Source: Planktothrix tepida PCC 9214 (GTDB lineage: Bacteria; Cyanobacteriota; Cyanobacteriia; Cyanobacteriales; Microcoleaceae). From it: a DNA stretch of 36,845 nucleotides. Of this stretch, positions 16,994 through 25,839 are shown one piece after another. Each line of letters opens with the position of its first letter. Position 1 is the first letter of the stretch. The position numbers and the translations under genes are program-made. A model generated the notes under the pieces. It saw only the letters and a list, made by a program, of their open reading frames with translations. It ran no database searches and was not told the origin of the DNA. Where the stretch lies: the NCBI RefSeq assembly GCF_900009145.1, contig NZ_LN889815.1, forward strand, positions 63,566 through 100,410, written 5' to 3'.

Positions 16994-17874
16994 TATTCTG
17001 CTCTTTTATAGTCGTAAATTTTCCAATTTCCATTTTCTTGTGAGAAGAAATAAGTATAATTCCGGGTTGATGAACCTGATACGTTATAATCAATCCCATT
17101 AGGGCCATAAAGTGTTCGATCTTCATATATACGAACAGTGAGGGACGGTTGACTTCCTGAATCAGAAAAAGAGATAACTTCAGTAACACGAGCATCTTTG
17201 TAATCGTAACGAGAATTATTTTTTTCTAACCAATCAATTGAACCATCGGGTTTAGTAATATCTGTATAAAGTGGCCCTGTCGTGTATTGATTAACTAATT
17301 GCCGATTAAAGGGGGGAGCAAAGATTTTAGATTTAGAACCTAACCAATTTCCAACTAATTGAGCAGCTTGATTCTGACTTAATCCACTACTACTAGAACT
17401 TGATGAAACAGAAGGTTGAGGAACACTGGTCGGAGATGAAGTTGGGTTAACAGGAGAAGGAGTAGAGGCAGCTTGTAAGGCTCCTAAACTCATCTCTAAA
17501 TTAAATGTTGTAGCGCCTTTGAGTGCAGCAACTTGAATGGTATATTTTCCATTTTTGGGTAGTTCAACCCCCTCTAAAAGAGTTAAATCTTGTGTAAAAA
17601 TCCAAATACAAATATCATCTTTAGTTTGATAACTTAGTTTTTGACCTGCTTGACCTTCAAAAGTATATCCCAGAGATTTACCAGATTTGACTTGACCTGA
17701 TTCTTGGGTTGTTCCTGAAGTTGTTAATGTAATCGGTTTAACATCTTTTTCTTCTAAGGAAACAGAGGGTTGTTCAGGACAATCACCGGAGATAGAATTA
17801 GGAGTTTGAGAAATAGAAGGATTATTACATCCAACGATTGCAAATAATAAAACTGAGATAGGGAGTTTTTTCAT
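16993..17874 (-). CDS. Lipoprotein with PPC-like beta-sandwich and IMS/ARC6-like C-terminal domain
   Basis: This 293-residue protein has a lipoprotein signal sequence, with lipobox AIVGC placing Cys16 at the mature N-terminus. Residues about 40-130 form a beta-sandwich similar to bacterial pre-peptidase C-terminal domains (SGKSLGYTFEGQAGQKL, then GKYTIQVAALKG). A serine/proline-rich linker (about 131-165) leads to a C-terminal domain that begins AAQLVGNWLGSKSKIF and ends FFSQENGNWKIYDY. This resembles the IMS-type domain of cyanobacterial/plastid ARC6-like proteins, a match made from memory. It should sit at the inner leaflet of a membrane facing the periplasm. It is the upstream partner of the serine hydrolase with a one-base overlap, and it shares its beta-sandwich with both neighbours. 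Confidence 0.8.
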   Translation of the reverse strand: MKKLPISVLLFAIVGCNNPSISQTPNSISGDCPEQPSVSLEEKDVKPITLTTSGTTQESGQVKSGKSLGYTFEGQAGQKLSYQTKDDICIWIFTQDLTLLEGVELPKNGKYTIQVAALKGATTFNLEMSLGALQAASTPSPVNPTSSPTSVPQPSVSSSSSSSGLSQNQAAQLVGNWLGSKSKIFAPPFNRQLVNQYTTGPLYTDITKPDGSIDWLEKNNSRYDYKDARVTEVISFSDSGSQPSLTVRIYEDRTLYGPNGIDYNVSGSSTRNYTYFFSQENGNWKIYDYKRAE

Positions 17875-17921
17875 GGCTTTAAAACACTAAATAGAATAGA
17901 AGTAAAGAGTTCATCCTAAAA

Positions 17922-18689
17922 TTACTTAAGTTCTAATAAATTAGGTTCACCGACTATAGCTCCATTAATTTCTGTTCCTACAAATTTTGCGAAAGCTTTA
18001 GCTCGTTGTGAATCCGTAAAGGAAGCAACTTGAATCCAAGCAATGTTAGTTTTTTTATTGCTTCTTTTTAAAGCATCTGTGCAGAATAAAGCACGGGCTT
18101 TACTGAGATTTGCTTCACTATAGGGAATTTTTACAGGATAAAATCGAACTGGATAGGCATTCGGATCATTGGGTCGAGAATCACCACAGGACACTTGAGG
18201 AAAATCTGATTTAGAGAAAGAATAAGAGGAAGGAATTGGAGTTGACTGAACAGGTACAGGTTGAGGAGGCGGAACAGAAGCAGAAGCCGATTTAACATCT
18301 AAACCGATTTCTATATCAAAGGTTTTGGAACCTTGAAGCGTAGTAATTTGTACAGTATATTTACCATCTTGAGGTAAGCTTGTACTGGTAATTACTTCAT
18401 TGTCTGGGCTATAAATCCACATACAAATTCCTTCCGTTGTTTGATAACGAAGTTGTTGATTTTTTTTTCCGATAAAGCTATAGCCTACGGCTCGACCTGT
18501 TTGAACGATTCCCGATTCTTTTATCTGCTGACCCTCAATTGAAATGGTTTTCACATTTTCAGGAATTAATGTTTCATTTGGTGTTTGAGGACATTCCTTC
18601 ATAGTTGTTTGTGCCTGAATTTGGCTAAAGAGTGGAGAATCACAACTTGATAGAATTAAAGAGAATAAATAGAAAAATATTCTTTTCAT
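17922..18689 (-). CDS. Lipoprotein with PPC-like beta-sandwich and SPOR-like C-terminal region
   Basis: This 255-residue protein has a lipoprotein signal with lipobox LILSSC (Cys16). The beta-sandwich at about 45-140 is clearly related to that of the next lipoprotein (TGRAVGYSFIGKKNQQL, DGKYTVQITTLQGS). The C-terminal part (about 165-255) has two cysteines and the phrase IAWIQVASFTDSQRAKAFAKF. That phrase looks like the peptidoglycan-binding SPOR or a related cyanobacterial domain, which would bind the cell wall. A TAGGAG ribosome-binding sequence is well placed. It follows the vWA gene by nine bases and precedes the other lipoprotein by 47. No enzyme motif is visible. Confidence 0.8.
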   Translation of the reverse strand: MKRIFFYLFSLILSSCDSPLFSQIQAQTTMKECPQTPNETLIPENVKTISIEGQQIKESGIVQTGRAVGYSFIGKKNQQLRYQTTEGICMWIYSPDNEVITSTSLPQDGKYTVQITTLQGSKTFDIEIGLDVKSASASVPPPQPVPVQSTPIPSSYSFSKSDFPQVSCGDSRPNDPNAYPVRFYPVKIPYSEANLSKARALFCTDALKRSNKKTNIAWIQVASFTDSQRAKAFAKFVGTEINGAIVGEPNLLELK

Positions 18690-18698
18690 GAATTTCTC

Positions 18699-19988
18699 CT
18701 AACCTTCAAAGGCTTCTCGTTTTAAATGTTCAGCCCATAACCAAAACGGAACAACGCCACCTCCAATTAAAACTATAAAAATTACCAATAACATGATCAG
18801 GCGAGTCGGTAAGGGAAGCGATCGCCCAAATGCTGTGATAGTATAACCTTTAGGTTCAGATTCTACAGATTGAACCGTAACTTTTACATCATGTTTAGAA
18901 CCTCGTTCTGCATTGGGTTCACTGTAGGTAATTTGATATTCTCCTAGCAGAGCATTTAGAAATAACTTCAGTTTTTCTGCAACCGTTTGAGCATCGGCAG
19001 AAAACTCAGAAACGCCTCCAGTAATTTGAGCAATTTCTGCTAAACGGGCTTGATCAACAAATTCTTCTTCTGGAACTTTTTTATCTCCTTTTCCAATATC
19101 CCTACGAGTTGCAGCCCGTCCTAAGCCATATTTCTGACCCAGTTGTTCCGGTGTTAAACCATAACCCAAAGTATGAACAATAATCTGCTCATTCCGCTTT
19201 AATAAAGCTCTGAGATTTTCAAAGTCTTGTTCTTCATTGGCTTTGTTATGATAGCCATCAGATAAGAGAATAACAGATAGTCTAGGTTGAGGTTGATTAG
19301 GATCTTCAGGAATTGTAAAACGCGGATCGGCATCATTGGCTAAAAATCGAATGGCACGACTCAACGGTTCATAAATATTCGTCGAAGCGCAAGGTGTTTC
19401 ACTGGCTAAAAGATCCAGATAGTTACTGAGTTTGTAATCTCCGGCTGGAAAAAATTTATCTAGGTTTTTTTCTCTGACCGGATAACCTTTTTCACAAGCA
19501 GAGCCAGGATCGCCAAAGGGAACAATAGACACTTGTGGTTTGGGACAGACTTGATTTTTAGGACAGCGTTCTGCTAGAGCATTTGTAAATTCTCGAACCG
19601 CATTAATCGCTCCGTCAAGTCGAGTTGTTCCTCGACTATCTTGTTGGTTCATACTACCGCTATAGTCCAACAAAACAATAATCCAAGCCGGAGGCGGAAT
19701 CGTATCTTCGGGGCTTTTCCAATCTTTACTGCGAAATTCTAAGGGTTTATTATCAACCGTTAATTGAAAATTCGTATCTTGCAGAAAAACTTCCGGTTTG
19801 TCATTGGCATCTTTAACTTTAATCCGAACCGTAACCCGATCCTCATTAACAAGTGGGTTATCAATAATTTCAACGGTTTTAACCTGGGCTAAACTGGGAC
19901 TACTAAAGTAACCTGCTAGTAGAATAGATACACTAAGCCTGCGTATCCAGAAACCGATTGTAGTAGACAAATCGATAGATTTTTTCAT
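18699..19988 (-). CDS. Secreted/membrane vWA-domain protein
   Basis: This 429-residue protein has an N-terminal signal sequence (about 12-34, likely cut after PSLA) and a beta-sandwich region (about 38-95). A vWA domain follows (about 100-350) with an intact metal site, DYSGSM (108-113), and LLSDGYH. Near the C-terminus is a single membrane helix (about 395-420, LIMLLVIFIVLIGGG) followed by a short basic tail. The vWA domain therefore faces the periplasm and is tethered to the membrane. Its first 56 bases overlap the end of the upstream membrane FHA-like gene in another frame, so the two products are likely made together and may form one complex. Together they match the domain order of the fused protein at 13976-15526. 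Confidence 0.87.
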   Translation of the reverse strand: MKKSIDLSTTIGFWIRRLSVSILLAGYFSSPSLAQVKTVEIIDNPLVNEDRVTVRIKVKDANDKPEVFLQDTNFQLTVDNKPLEFRSKDWKSPEDTIPPPAWIIVLLDYSGSMNQQDSRGTTRLDGAINAVREFTNALAERCPKNQVCPKPQVSIVPFGDPGSACEKGYPVREKNLDKFFPAGDYKLSNYLDLLASETPCASTNIYEPLSRAIRFLANDADPRFTIPEDPNQPQPRLSVILLSDGYHNKANEEQDFENLRALLKRNEQIIVHTLGYGLTPEQLGQKYGLGRAATRRDIGKGDKKVPEEEFVDQARLAEIAQITGGVSEFSADAQTVAEKLKLFLNALLGEYQITYSEPNAERGSKHDVKVTVQSVESEPKGYTITAFGRSLPLPTRLIMLLVIFIVLIGGGVVPFWLWAEHLKREAFEG

Positions 19989-21012
19989 CGTTAGAGGTGT
20001 TCTGGTCTAGTGGATAAAAAGTCAGCAAATAGTTATGCCGTAAATGAATTTCACGACGAGATCCTAGACGATCTCCATTAACTTCGATGGTGTGATAAAA
20101 CTTGGGGTTAGGAACTAAAACCGCTTCACGGGTTTTAATTTCTAAATCGGCTGCGTGCAGAGGTAAACCAGGGATACGAATATTCGCTTTTTCAGATGAT
20201 CCGATTCTAATTTTACCCTGAGTGGGTAATTGAATCGATAACCCTTCTTCAATTTCATCGGCTTCGCTATCGCTGACAAATTTCAGTTGGGAAGTATCAA
20301 TCCCAGGATAGGATTTACTGTTAGTATTTGCGTTGGGATCAAAATCTTCATATTTTGGCCCGGTGTATTCAAATCCGGCTCCGGCTCTCAGGGCTGCCAT
20401 GTAGCTTGGAGAAGTGGAAATACTAAATACAAAACCAAGCAACATTCCCAGAATAGAAAACCCAACAGGATCTTCAATGCCTTTAAAAGCGGGGGGAAAA
20501 GCGCCAATTTGTCGCAAAATTTCAAAAATGAGTGCTGCGGATAAACTGGCAATGATACTACCCGTTAAACTGGTTAATAACCGTTTTCGGTAGCGTTTGC
20601 GATCGCCTGCTTCTATGCTATGCCATCGCCAAGTGATGCCCTCAGCTAGACCAATAGAACTGCCAATTAGCAGCCAACAAACGATTCTCAAAATTCGAGT
20701 ATCAAAGCGAATCTGAGGCAGTAGAACAATTTGAGAAATTCCGCCCGTAACTAAACCAGACAAGATTCCGAATCCCATAGCAATCATAACAGGAATCACG
20801 GCAATTTGCAAGCTTAATTTTGGTCGAGTGGGACTACTAATTAAAACTTCTGTTAAGACCATTCCAATAGCCAAAGAGGAGGCAATGCAAGGAAATAACA
20901 CAACTTCAGGAAACTGTTTCAGCACTCCTAAATCGGTTAAAAAGATTTGACCGATATTCCAGCCAATTAAGGCGGAGGTAATTCCAGCTAGGATGTAAAA
21001 GTAAGCTCTCAT
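19933..21012 (-). CDS. Polytopic membrane protein with FHA-like C-terminal domain
   Basis: This 359-residue protein has five or six membrane helices in residues 1-215 (for example YFYILAGITSALIGW and CWLLIGSSIGLAEGI). A linker rich in Asp/Ser/Asn leads to a soluble beta-rich domain (about 245-350) containing IRIGSSEKANIRIPG. This is the same GSSE signature as in the fused vWA protein at 13976-15526 and resembles an FHA start, although the canonical SRxH histidine is replaced (LHAADLEI). It may be a degenerate FHA domain. An AAAGGA ribosome-binding sequence precedes the ATG. It overlaps the following vWA gene by 56 bases and follows the large GTPase-associated-like gene by 32. Confidence 0.82.
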   Translation of the reverse strand: MRAYFYILAGITSALIGWNIGQIFLTDLGVLKQFPEVVLFPCIASSLAIGMVLTEVLISSPTRPKLSLQIAVIPVMIAMGFGILSGLVTGGISQIVLLPQIRFDTRILRIVCWLLIGSSIGLAEGITWRWHSIEAGDRKRYRKRLLTSLTGSIIASLSAALIFEILRQIGAFPPAFKGIEDPVGFSILGMLLGFVFSISTSPSYMAALRAGAGFEYTGPKYEDFDPNANTNSKSYPGIDTSQLKFVSDSEADEIEEGLSIQLPTQGKIRIGSSEKANIRIPGLPLHAADLEIKTREAVLVPNPKFYHTIEVNGDRLGSRREIHLRHNYLLTFYPLDQNTSNDEKIYRFVYYNRFLDTQA

Positions 21013-21044
21013 TGTCCTTTTATTTGTGATTTACTCTGCATTAA

Positions 21045-23162
21045 TTATTTTAATTGTGCTTTTATTTTATTCGCAGTGTCACCGTCTTTATCAATAATTC
21101 CATCGGCTAGTAAGCCATTGTTTTTTTGATATGTATATATAGCATTAACCCACGTTTTCTTTTTTTGAGGGTCAAGATTTGTTATAGAATCAGAATTTGT
21201 ATTTTTTAAACCTAGAATCTGCATAATTTTCTGTTCATCTTGCTTATTGACACTTCCATCAGCCTTTTTAATAAGGTCTTCAATTGCTAATTTTGTCCTC
21301 TGATCGAATACATTGACTGCCTTAGTCTCATCTAAACCTGCTGGAGGTTTATTAGATTGAGTAGCTGAAGGGCTAGGGGGATTAGGTGGATTTGTTGGGT
21401 TATCTTTTTTCTCTATGGGATTACTAGACGGAGGCGTAGGAGTAGGTGAAGGTTTAACACTTACTGTTTCTGGTTGTTTATCAGCCTTTGCTAGACCAAC
21501 CGTTAACCCTGCACGAAAACCCAATCCTGTAAATATAAATAAAATAACTAAAACCGACCAAACTGGTACTTGCATAGGAAATTCCCCACATTTAATGTTT
21601 ATAAGTAAAGTTTTTTTGAAAGCCAAAAACAATTTTTCTCTTTTAGTTACTTTCCTTTTTAATTGAATCCCATAAAAATTAGGATTACCTCCATTTTGTT
21701 TAGGCAAGTTAGAAATTATTTTTTTAGAAATTTTACCTTTTCCATAAGCAACATAAGAAAAAAATGCAGCTAATTCTGGTGGTTTTTCTAACTTTTGAAA
21801 TAAGTCAGCTAACGGTTTGTAGTATTCTATTTTAGGTGTATAATCATTTTTCCAGAAAATGCTTAACTGTTCTAAAATTGGTTTCCATCTAGGATGAATG
21901 TTATGTTCAAAAGATAAATTATTTTTTCCCTTTGTTCGGAGCATTAATTTCAAATCACGCTCTAGCTCAGGAATAAATTTTTCGTCATAATACTTCTTCC
22001 AAAGTCCATTCGGTAGTTGTAATAACCAGACAGCAACCTCGACTTGTTCAGGATGTTCAAGTAAGCTAGGAATTAGGATTTTGACCCCCTCAACTAGATT
22101 GTTAATTAATCTTGGAGTTTGATTAGAAACTTGTCTGAGAGCATTGATAATTTCAGTTTGGAAATTCTCAGAAGTTTGATAATGATCATCCTGTTTACCC
22201 CGCTTAGACATCCAAATTAAATAGTCCGATAACATCTCTGGAATTAAAATGGCTTGCAGGGTTAAAAGCCTCACCATTTGGGGACTATAAATTCCTTGAG
22301 ATCGCCCTTGAGCCGCCCCTTGACTGTCAAATAAAGATTTCCAGTAATTCTCATTAATTTGGGGATCATTCAAAGCATTCTCTAAAATGAGAATCTGCTC
22401 AATCTTGACCTGTTCTCGACTACTCAACCCTTTAATTGCAGACTTAATCGACTGTTCCCCAGAAACATTAACGGTATATTGGGGTGTAATAGCAGTGATT
22501 CGTTGTAACAGTTGTTCAGCTTTTTCACTGGCAGGTTGAATTACTTGAAACCGTGTCGGTTGTTCTAACGCTTCCACTTTAAACGCCCAAGAAATGGGTT
22601 GATTTCCTGCAATTTGTCTTGCCATTTCATTTAAAATTAGAGGCGCGCAGGGTTGCTGCCAAGGAATAATAATCGGTATAGGATTATCAAGTAACAATTT
22701 AAACTCATCCCGTAAATTGATAGGGGATGAACCTGTTTTTGGATAAACAGTTGGACTGTCAATCGTTTTAGCATCATAGGGATTAAAAACCGGAAAGGGG
22801 CGTTGATTAATAATCCAAGCTAAAATATTCCCCAGATTGCCAATTTCTTTACACAAAAAATAGCGATACATCGAAGCACCCCGTCCCCGATCATCTCGAC
22901 CTTTTGTAACAACAGCAATTACTGACCATTCCTCACCATTGTCCGATATTTCACGACCAATAACAGCAGGTTCATCACTAGAAGCTCCCTCTGCAACAGC
23001 AAATTCTCGGTTAGTAATCGCTCTTTGAACTGCCACAGGAATTTGAGCAAGGGTTCTATTCATATATTCCCCTGTAAACCCCCGCGAAACCCAACCCGTG
23101 CCAACTCTTTCAACTTGAATTCCGGTGCTAAATTCGTGAATTTCAATCACTGATGGATTCAT
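21045..23162 (-). CDS. Large membrane protein resembling GTPase-associated (GAP1-like) proteins
   Basis: In this 705-residue protein, residues 1-115 form a beta-rich N-terminal domain (SRGFTGEYMNRTLA, then a cysteine- and glycine-bearing stretch). A long, mainly helical region runs to about 530, followed by one membrane helix at about 532-552 (VWSVLVILFIFTGLGF), a Pro/Ser/Thr linker, and a C-terminal segment (about 610-705). That segment ends TYQKNNGLLADGIIDKDG, which resembles a peptidoglycan-binding-like helical module. It lies four bases after a GTPase gene. The layout recalls the GAP1 proteins reported beside paired GTPases, but that assignment is from memory of gene order and fold impression, not a clear motif. 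The likely topology is a cytoplasmic N-terminal part with an external wall-binding tail. Confidence 0.65.
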   Translation of the reverse strand: MNPSVIEIHEFSTGIQVERVGTGWVSRGFTGEYMNRTLAQIPVAVQRAITNREFAVAEGASSDEPAVIGREISDNGEEWSVIAVVTKGRDDRGRGASMYRYFLCKEIGNLGNILAWIINQRPFPVFNPYDAKTIDSPTVYPKTGSSPINLRDEFKLLLDNPIPIIIPWQQPCAPLILNEMARQIAGNQPISWAFKVEALEQPTRFQVIQPASEKAEQLLQRITAITPQYTVNVSGEQSIKSAIKGLSSREQVKIEQILILENALNDPQINENYWKSLFDSQGAAQGRSQGIYSPQMVRLLTLQAILIPEMLSDYLIWMSKRGKQDDHYQTSENFQTEIINALRQVSNQTPRLINNLVEGVKILIPSLLEHPEQVEVAVWLLQLPNGLWKKYYDEKFIPELERDLKLMLRTKGKNNLSFEHNIHPRWKPILEQLSIFWKNDYTPKIEYYKPLADLFQKLEKPPELAAFFSYVAYGKGKISKKIISNLPKQNGGNPNFYGIQLKRKVTKREKLFLAFKKTLLINIKCGEFPMQVPVWSVLVILFIFTGLGFRAGLTVGLAKADKQPETVSVKPSPTPTPPSSNPIEKKDNPTNPPNPPSPSATQSNKPPAGLDETKAVNVFDQRTKLAIEDLIKKADGSVNKQDEQKIMQILGLKNTNSDSITNLDPQKKKTWVNAIYTYQKNNGLLADGIIDKDGDTANKIKAQLK

Positions 23163-23166
23163 AATT

Positions 23167-24087
23167 TTAATCCTTATCTAAGTCTTTGTGACGATCGCCT
23201 GTGCAGAGCCAATAAATGGGAGCAACTAAACCGAAAGGTCGCCACCGTTTCGGATCTTTAATAATAGAAGTTGTGCCATCGCGATCGCGGGTTAACCGTT
23301 TAGAATTGGGTTCAGGAAATCGAGTTCCTAACATTCCAAAGGCAGAAGTTGTAAAATAATCGACTTGACCTCCTCCCATATTTTCCCAAGCTTGTAATTT
23401 TCGATGAACTTGCGGAAATCGCATAATTGCTAACTCTCTAGGTTTATGGCGATTTACCCACAATTCTGATTGTTCACATTTAGACATAACAAAGGCAATT
23501 CGTCGCTTACTCATGCCAATATCTGTCCGATCTAATGCCATCAAAAACTTATCTAAGCCATTGGCATATTCAACATCTTTCCGATGGGTTGTACCATCCA
23601 CCAGAAACATTATCCCTGATGCTTGTAAACAATCTTCTAGGTAATCTTCTAGTTGAGAATTTCCGGTTTTATACAGTAAATCGCTGAAAAATTCCCCCGC
23701 ATAATCTTTACAACTAATATTAAGCTTAACCAGTTGCGATCGCAAGGTTGCTTTCGCATCTTTCCACGAAAATTGACCTTTCAAAACAATACTTAATGTG
23801 TAGTCTTTTACCTCTTGCGCCATTGCATTTAAGTCAGTGGGTTCTAGTTCTAACCCCTGTTCTAAAATGTTTTGAGCTTTGGTAATCAGTTCATTTCCCG
23901 CCTCTCCAACCGGAATCACACTTTGTACTGGACTATTGGGATCAGCATTTGGCCAATAGGCTAAAGAAGCCATATAAGCTGTTTTGCCAGAACCGCGATC
24001 ACCTATCACCCGTAACACCGCATCTTTATCAATCGATTGGGGTTCCGTTGAACCTTTTTTCGGATTTGTTTTGAGCCAATCTAGCAT
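23167..24087 (-). CDS. P-loop GTPase-like protein, SKCE variant (third in the trio)
   Basis: This 306-residue protein has a Walker A loop GDRGSGKT (29-36), a switch II/Walker B equivalent KDYAGEFF with Asp128 and Gly131, and SKCE (202-205) where GTPases usually have NKxD. The C-terminal part (PNSKRLTRDRDG, then RWRPFGLVAPIYWL) is shared with the next protein upstream, so the two are paralogs. Because the base-specifying Asn is Ser, GTP specificity is uncertain; the family appears close to those called double-GTPase (DO-GTPase) in comparative studies. It has no membrane segment. It lies six bases after its paralog and four before the large membrane protein, a very tight coupling. Confidence 0.82.
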   Translation of the reverse strand: MLDWLKTNPKKGSTEPQSIDKDAVLRVIGDRGSGKTAYMASLAYWPNADPNSPVQSVIPVGEAGNELITKAQNILEQGLELEPTDLNAMAQEVKDYTLSIVLKGQFSWKDAKATLRSQLVKLNISCKDYAGEFFSDLLYKTGNSQLEDYLEDCLQASGIMFLVDGTTHRKDVEYANGLDKFLMALDRTDIGMSKRRIAFVMSKCEQSELWVNRHKPRELAIMRFPQVHRKLQAWENMGGGQVDYFTTSAFGMLGTRFPEPNSKRLTRDRDGTTSIIKDPKRWRPFGLVAPIYWLCTGDRHKDLDKD

Positions 24088-24093
24088 GATTTT

Positions 24094-24939
24094 CTATCCT
24101 TTTTTACTCAGCCAATACAGAGGGTCAATCATGTTATAAGGATGCCAATGGGAAGCCTCCCTTAAAACAGAAGCTTTGCCGTCTTTCCCCTGTTCATCAA
24201 CTCGGTTGGGGCGAGGATCAGTTCTTCGGAGAACTCCAAAGGTTGATATTGCATAAAACCTTAAATTTTTAGAATGAATTCTTTCTTTTAAAGTCGCTTT
24301 AGTATTCGGTAAATGAACTCCAAACAAATCAATTTCAGGTTCAATTCTTCCTGGCCAAAGCTCTCCTCGTTCACACTTACTCATGGCAATTGCTAATTTT
24401 AAATCGTTGAGCCGATCATTAACATCCATGAGGTCAATAAATCGATTCATTACCCGATTATAAAAATTATCAGTTCCCTTTTTCCATTCCGGTAATAAAA
24501 TTAAACAACCTACAATATCTTTCATCAAGCATTCCTTAATGAATTCTTCATGAATAGAATCCGATTGGTTAGGTTCAGCAATTTTTTCTTGTTTAGGTTC
24601 AGCAATTTTTTCAAACACTTCCCCTGGGTAATCTCGCACATTCAAGTGAAACGATTCTGTTTTACTGAAGATATTCTTTTTGATTTCAATATTAAAAGAA
24701 TAAATGGGCAAATTATAAACGGATTGAATTGCATCCCCAATCACGGTGGGTTCTACAGATTCTCCTTGACAGATAATATTTTCTGCTTTATCGGCAATTG
24801 CCCTAGAATCATCATTTAGAGGTTGCAGGTTAAAGTTTTTTGATTTACTACTCAGTCGCTTTTTATAAGCTAAAGCGGCTAAATAGGTTGTCTTTCCCGA
24901 AGCTCGTGGCCCAATAATGCAAATGTTGCCCATTTTCAC
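24094..24939 (-). CDS. P-loop GTPase-like protein, SKCE variant (second in the trio)
   Basis: This 281-residue protein has Walker A GPRASGKT (10-17), VRDYPGEVF with Asp103 and Gly106 as the switch II motif, and SKCE (187-190) as the base-recognition loop. It ends HWHPYNMIDPLYWLSKKG, like its downstream paralog. A short internal duplication, KIAEPKQ/KIAEPNQ (111-125), lies after switch II in a variable loop. An AAGGAGAG ribosome-binding sequence sits just upstream. By family knowledge such proteins are nucleotide-dependent switches. Pairing with the neighbouring GTPase suggests a heterodimer, as found for other paired P-loop GTPases; this is my inference. Confidence 0.82.
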   Translation of the reverse strand: MKMGNICIIGPRASGKTTYLAALAYKKRLSSKSKNFNLQPLNDDSRAIADKAENIICQGESVEPTVIGDAIQSVYNLPIYSFNIEIKKNIFSKTESFHLNVRDYPGEVFEKIAEPKQEKIAEPNQSDSIHEEFIKECLMKDIVGCLILLPEWKKGTDNFYNRVMNRFIDLMDVNDRLNDLKLAIAMSKCERGELWPGRIEPEIDLFGVHLPNTKATLKERIHSKNLRFYAISTFGVLRRTDPRPNRVDEQGKDGKASVLREASHWHPYNMIDPLYWLSKKG

Positions 24940-24946
24940 TCTCCTT

Positions 24947-25702
24947 TTATTTAGCTAAAAAGCTTCCAAAGTAAATCCAAGGAAGTTCTAATAAATCTCG
25001 ATTTTGAATGCTGGTAATAAAGCATCTGACCGCTAACCCCGAAACTTTTTTATTAATTTCTTTGATTTGGCTTTGAATCGGTTTAAAATATTTTTGAAAA
25101 ATATAATCATGTCGTTGCTGCCAGTTCATTCGAGAACGGTTAGGAATATAAGCCAGTTGGCTTGCTTCTTTTTGCAAATCACAAAACAAATCTGCTTTAT
25201 TTAAACAAAGAGCTAAATGGCGAATTTTGGGACAATCTTGATGGAAGAAATCAACCCATCGATTAAACCGATTACACCATTGTTCTTGGGTAATAAAGAG
25301 GTCAGGATCATAACCTGGTTTAATCAATTCTCGATAGGGAGGAACAATTAATAAAATCCCCTCACTTTGGCGCAAATTTTCTAAAAATGTCTTCCACTGA
25401 TCAGAATTTTTAGATTGCCAAGTTTTGCGCCAGATTTCACCCGGAGTATCGATCCAGTCCAAAGAAATTTGCTTAGAACCCGTTGGGAGAGTGACTTGTA
25501 TTTCTAAAGTCCTTTCATAACTGGCTTGTTCAGCATCAGTTGCCCTTGTTCGTTGATGTTCGTGATCAAATAGGAATCCTTTCAGATATTCATAGTCTGG
25601 ACTGATCACTTTGACATAATTGCCACTAGGATGAGCTAACTCCATTGCTAAGGATGTTTTGCCCGTTTCGCGATCGCCAATGTAAATAACTCCCACTAAC
25701 AT
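24947..25702 (-). CDS. Small P-loop GTPase-like protein (first in the trio)
   Basis: This 251-residue protein has Walker A GDRETGKT (9-16), the classical switch II WIDTPGE (Asp85-Thr-Pro-Gly88) and a canonical base-recognition motif NKAD (168-171). It is the most orthodox of the three and is most likely a true GTPase. It has no membrane segment. An AGAGG ribosome-binding sequence precedes the ATG. The gene follows a 137-base gap with a hairpin and is seven bases ahead of the second GTPase. Its role is unknown; the order small GTPase, two variant GTPases, GAP1-like protein suggests a regulated assembly in which this member may sense or gate the other two. Confidence 0.83.
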   Translation of the reverse strand: MLVGVIYIGDRETGKTSLAMELAHPSGNYVKVISPDYEYLKGFLFDHEHQRTRATDAEQASYERTLEIQVTLPTGSKQISLDWIDTPGEIWRKTWQSKNSDQWKTFLENLRQSEGILLIVPPYRELIKPGYDPDLFITQEQWCNRFNRWVDFFHQDCPKIRHLALCLNKADLFCDLQKEASQLAYIPNRSRMNWQQRHDYIFQKYFKPIQSQIKEINKKVSGLAVRCFITSIQNRDLLELPWIYFGSFLAK

Positions 25703-25839
25703 TACCTCTGGTTTTCAAGTCTGGACTACACTCTGGCTAATTAGGGCTTCTTGTTATCTATTAATTGAAGCCTTGGAATTTTACGCCAATCTTGAGATTT
25801 CGTTACAATAATTCACAACATTTTTTTATCCCTCCTCAT
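25703..25839 (-). promoter_or_regulatory. Intergenic region with hairpin between ATPase and GTPase genes
   Basis: This is the largest gap in the middle of the gene run. It contains an inverted repeat GGCTTC (25745-25750) with GAAGCC (25767-25772) around an AT-rich loop. Read on the minus strand it could be a weak attenuator after the VirD4-like gene, or mark a second promoter for the GTPase block. No U-tract clearly follows it. Confidence 0.3.
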
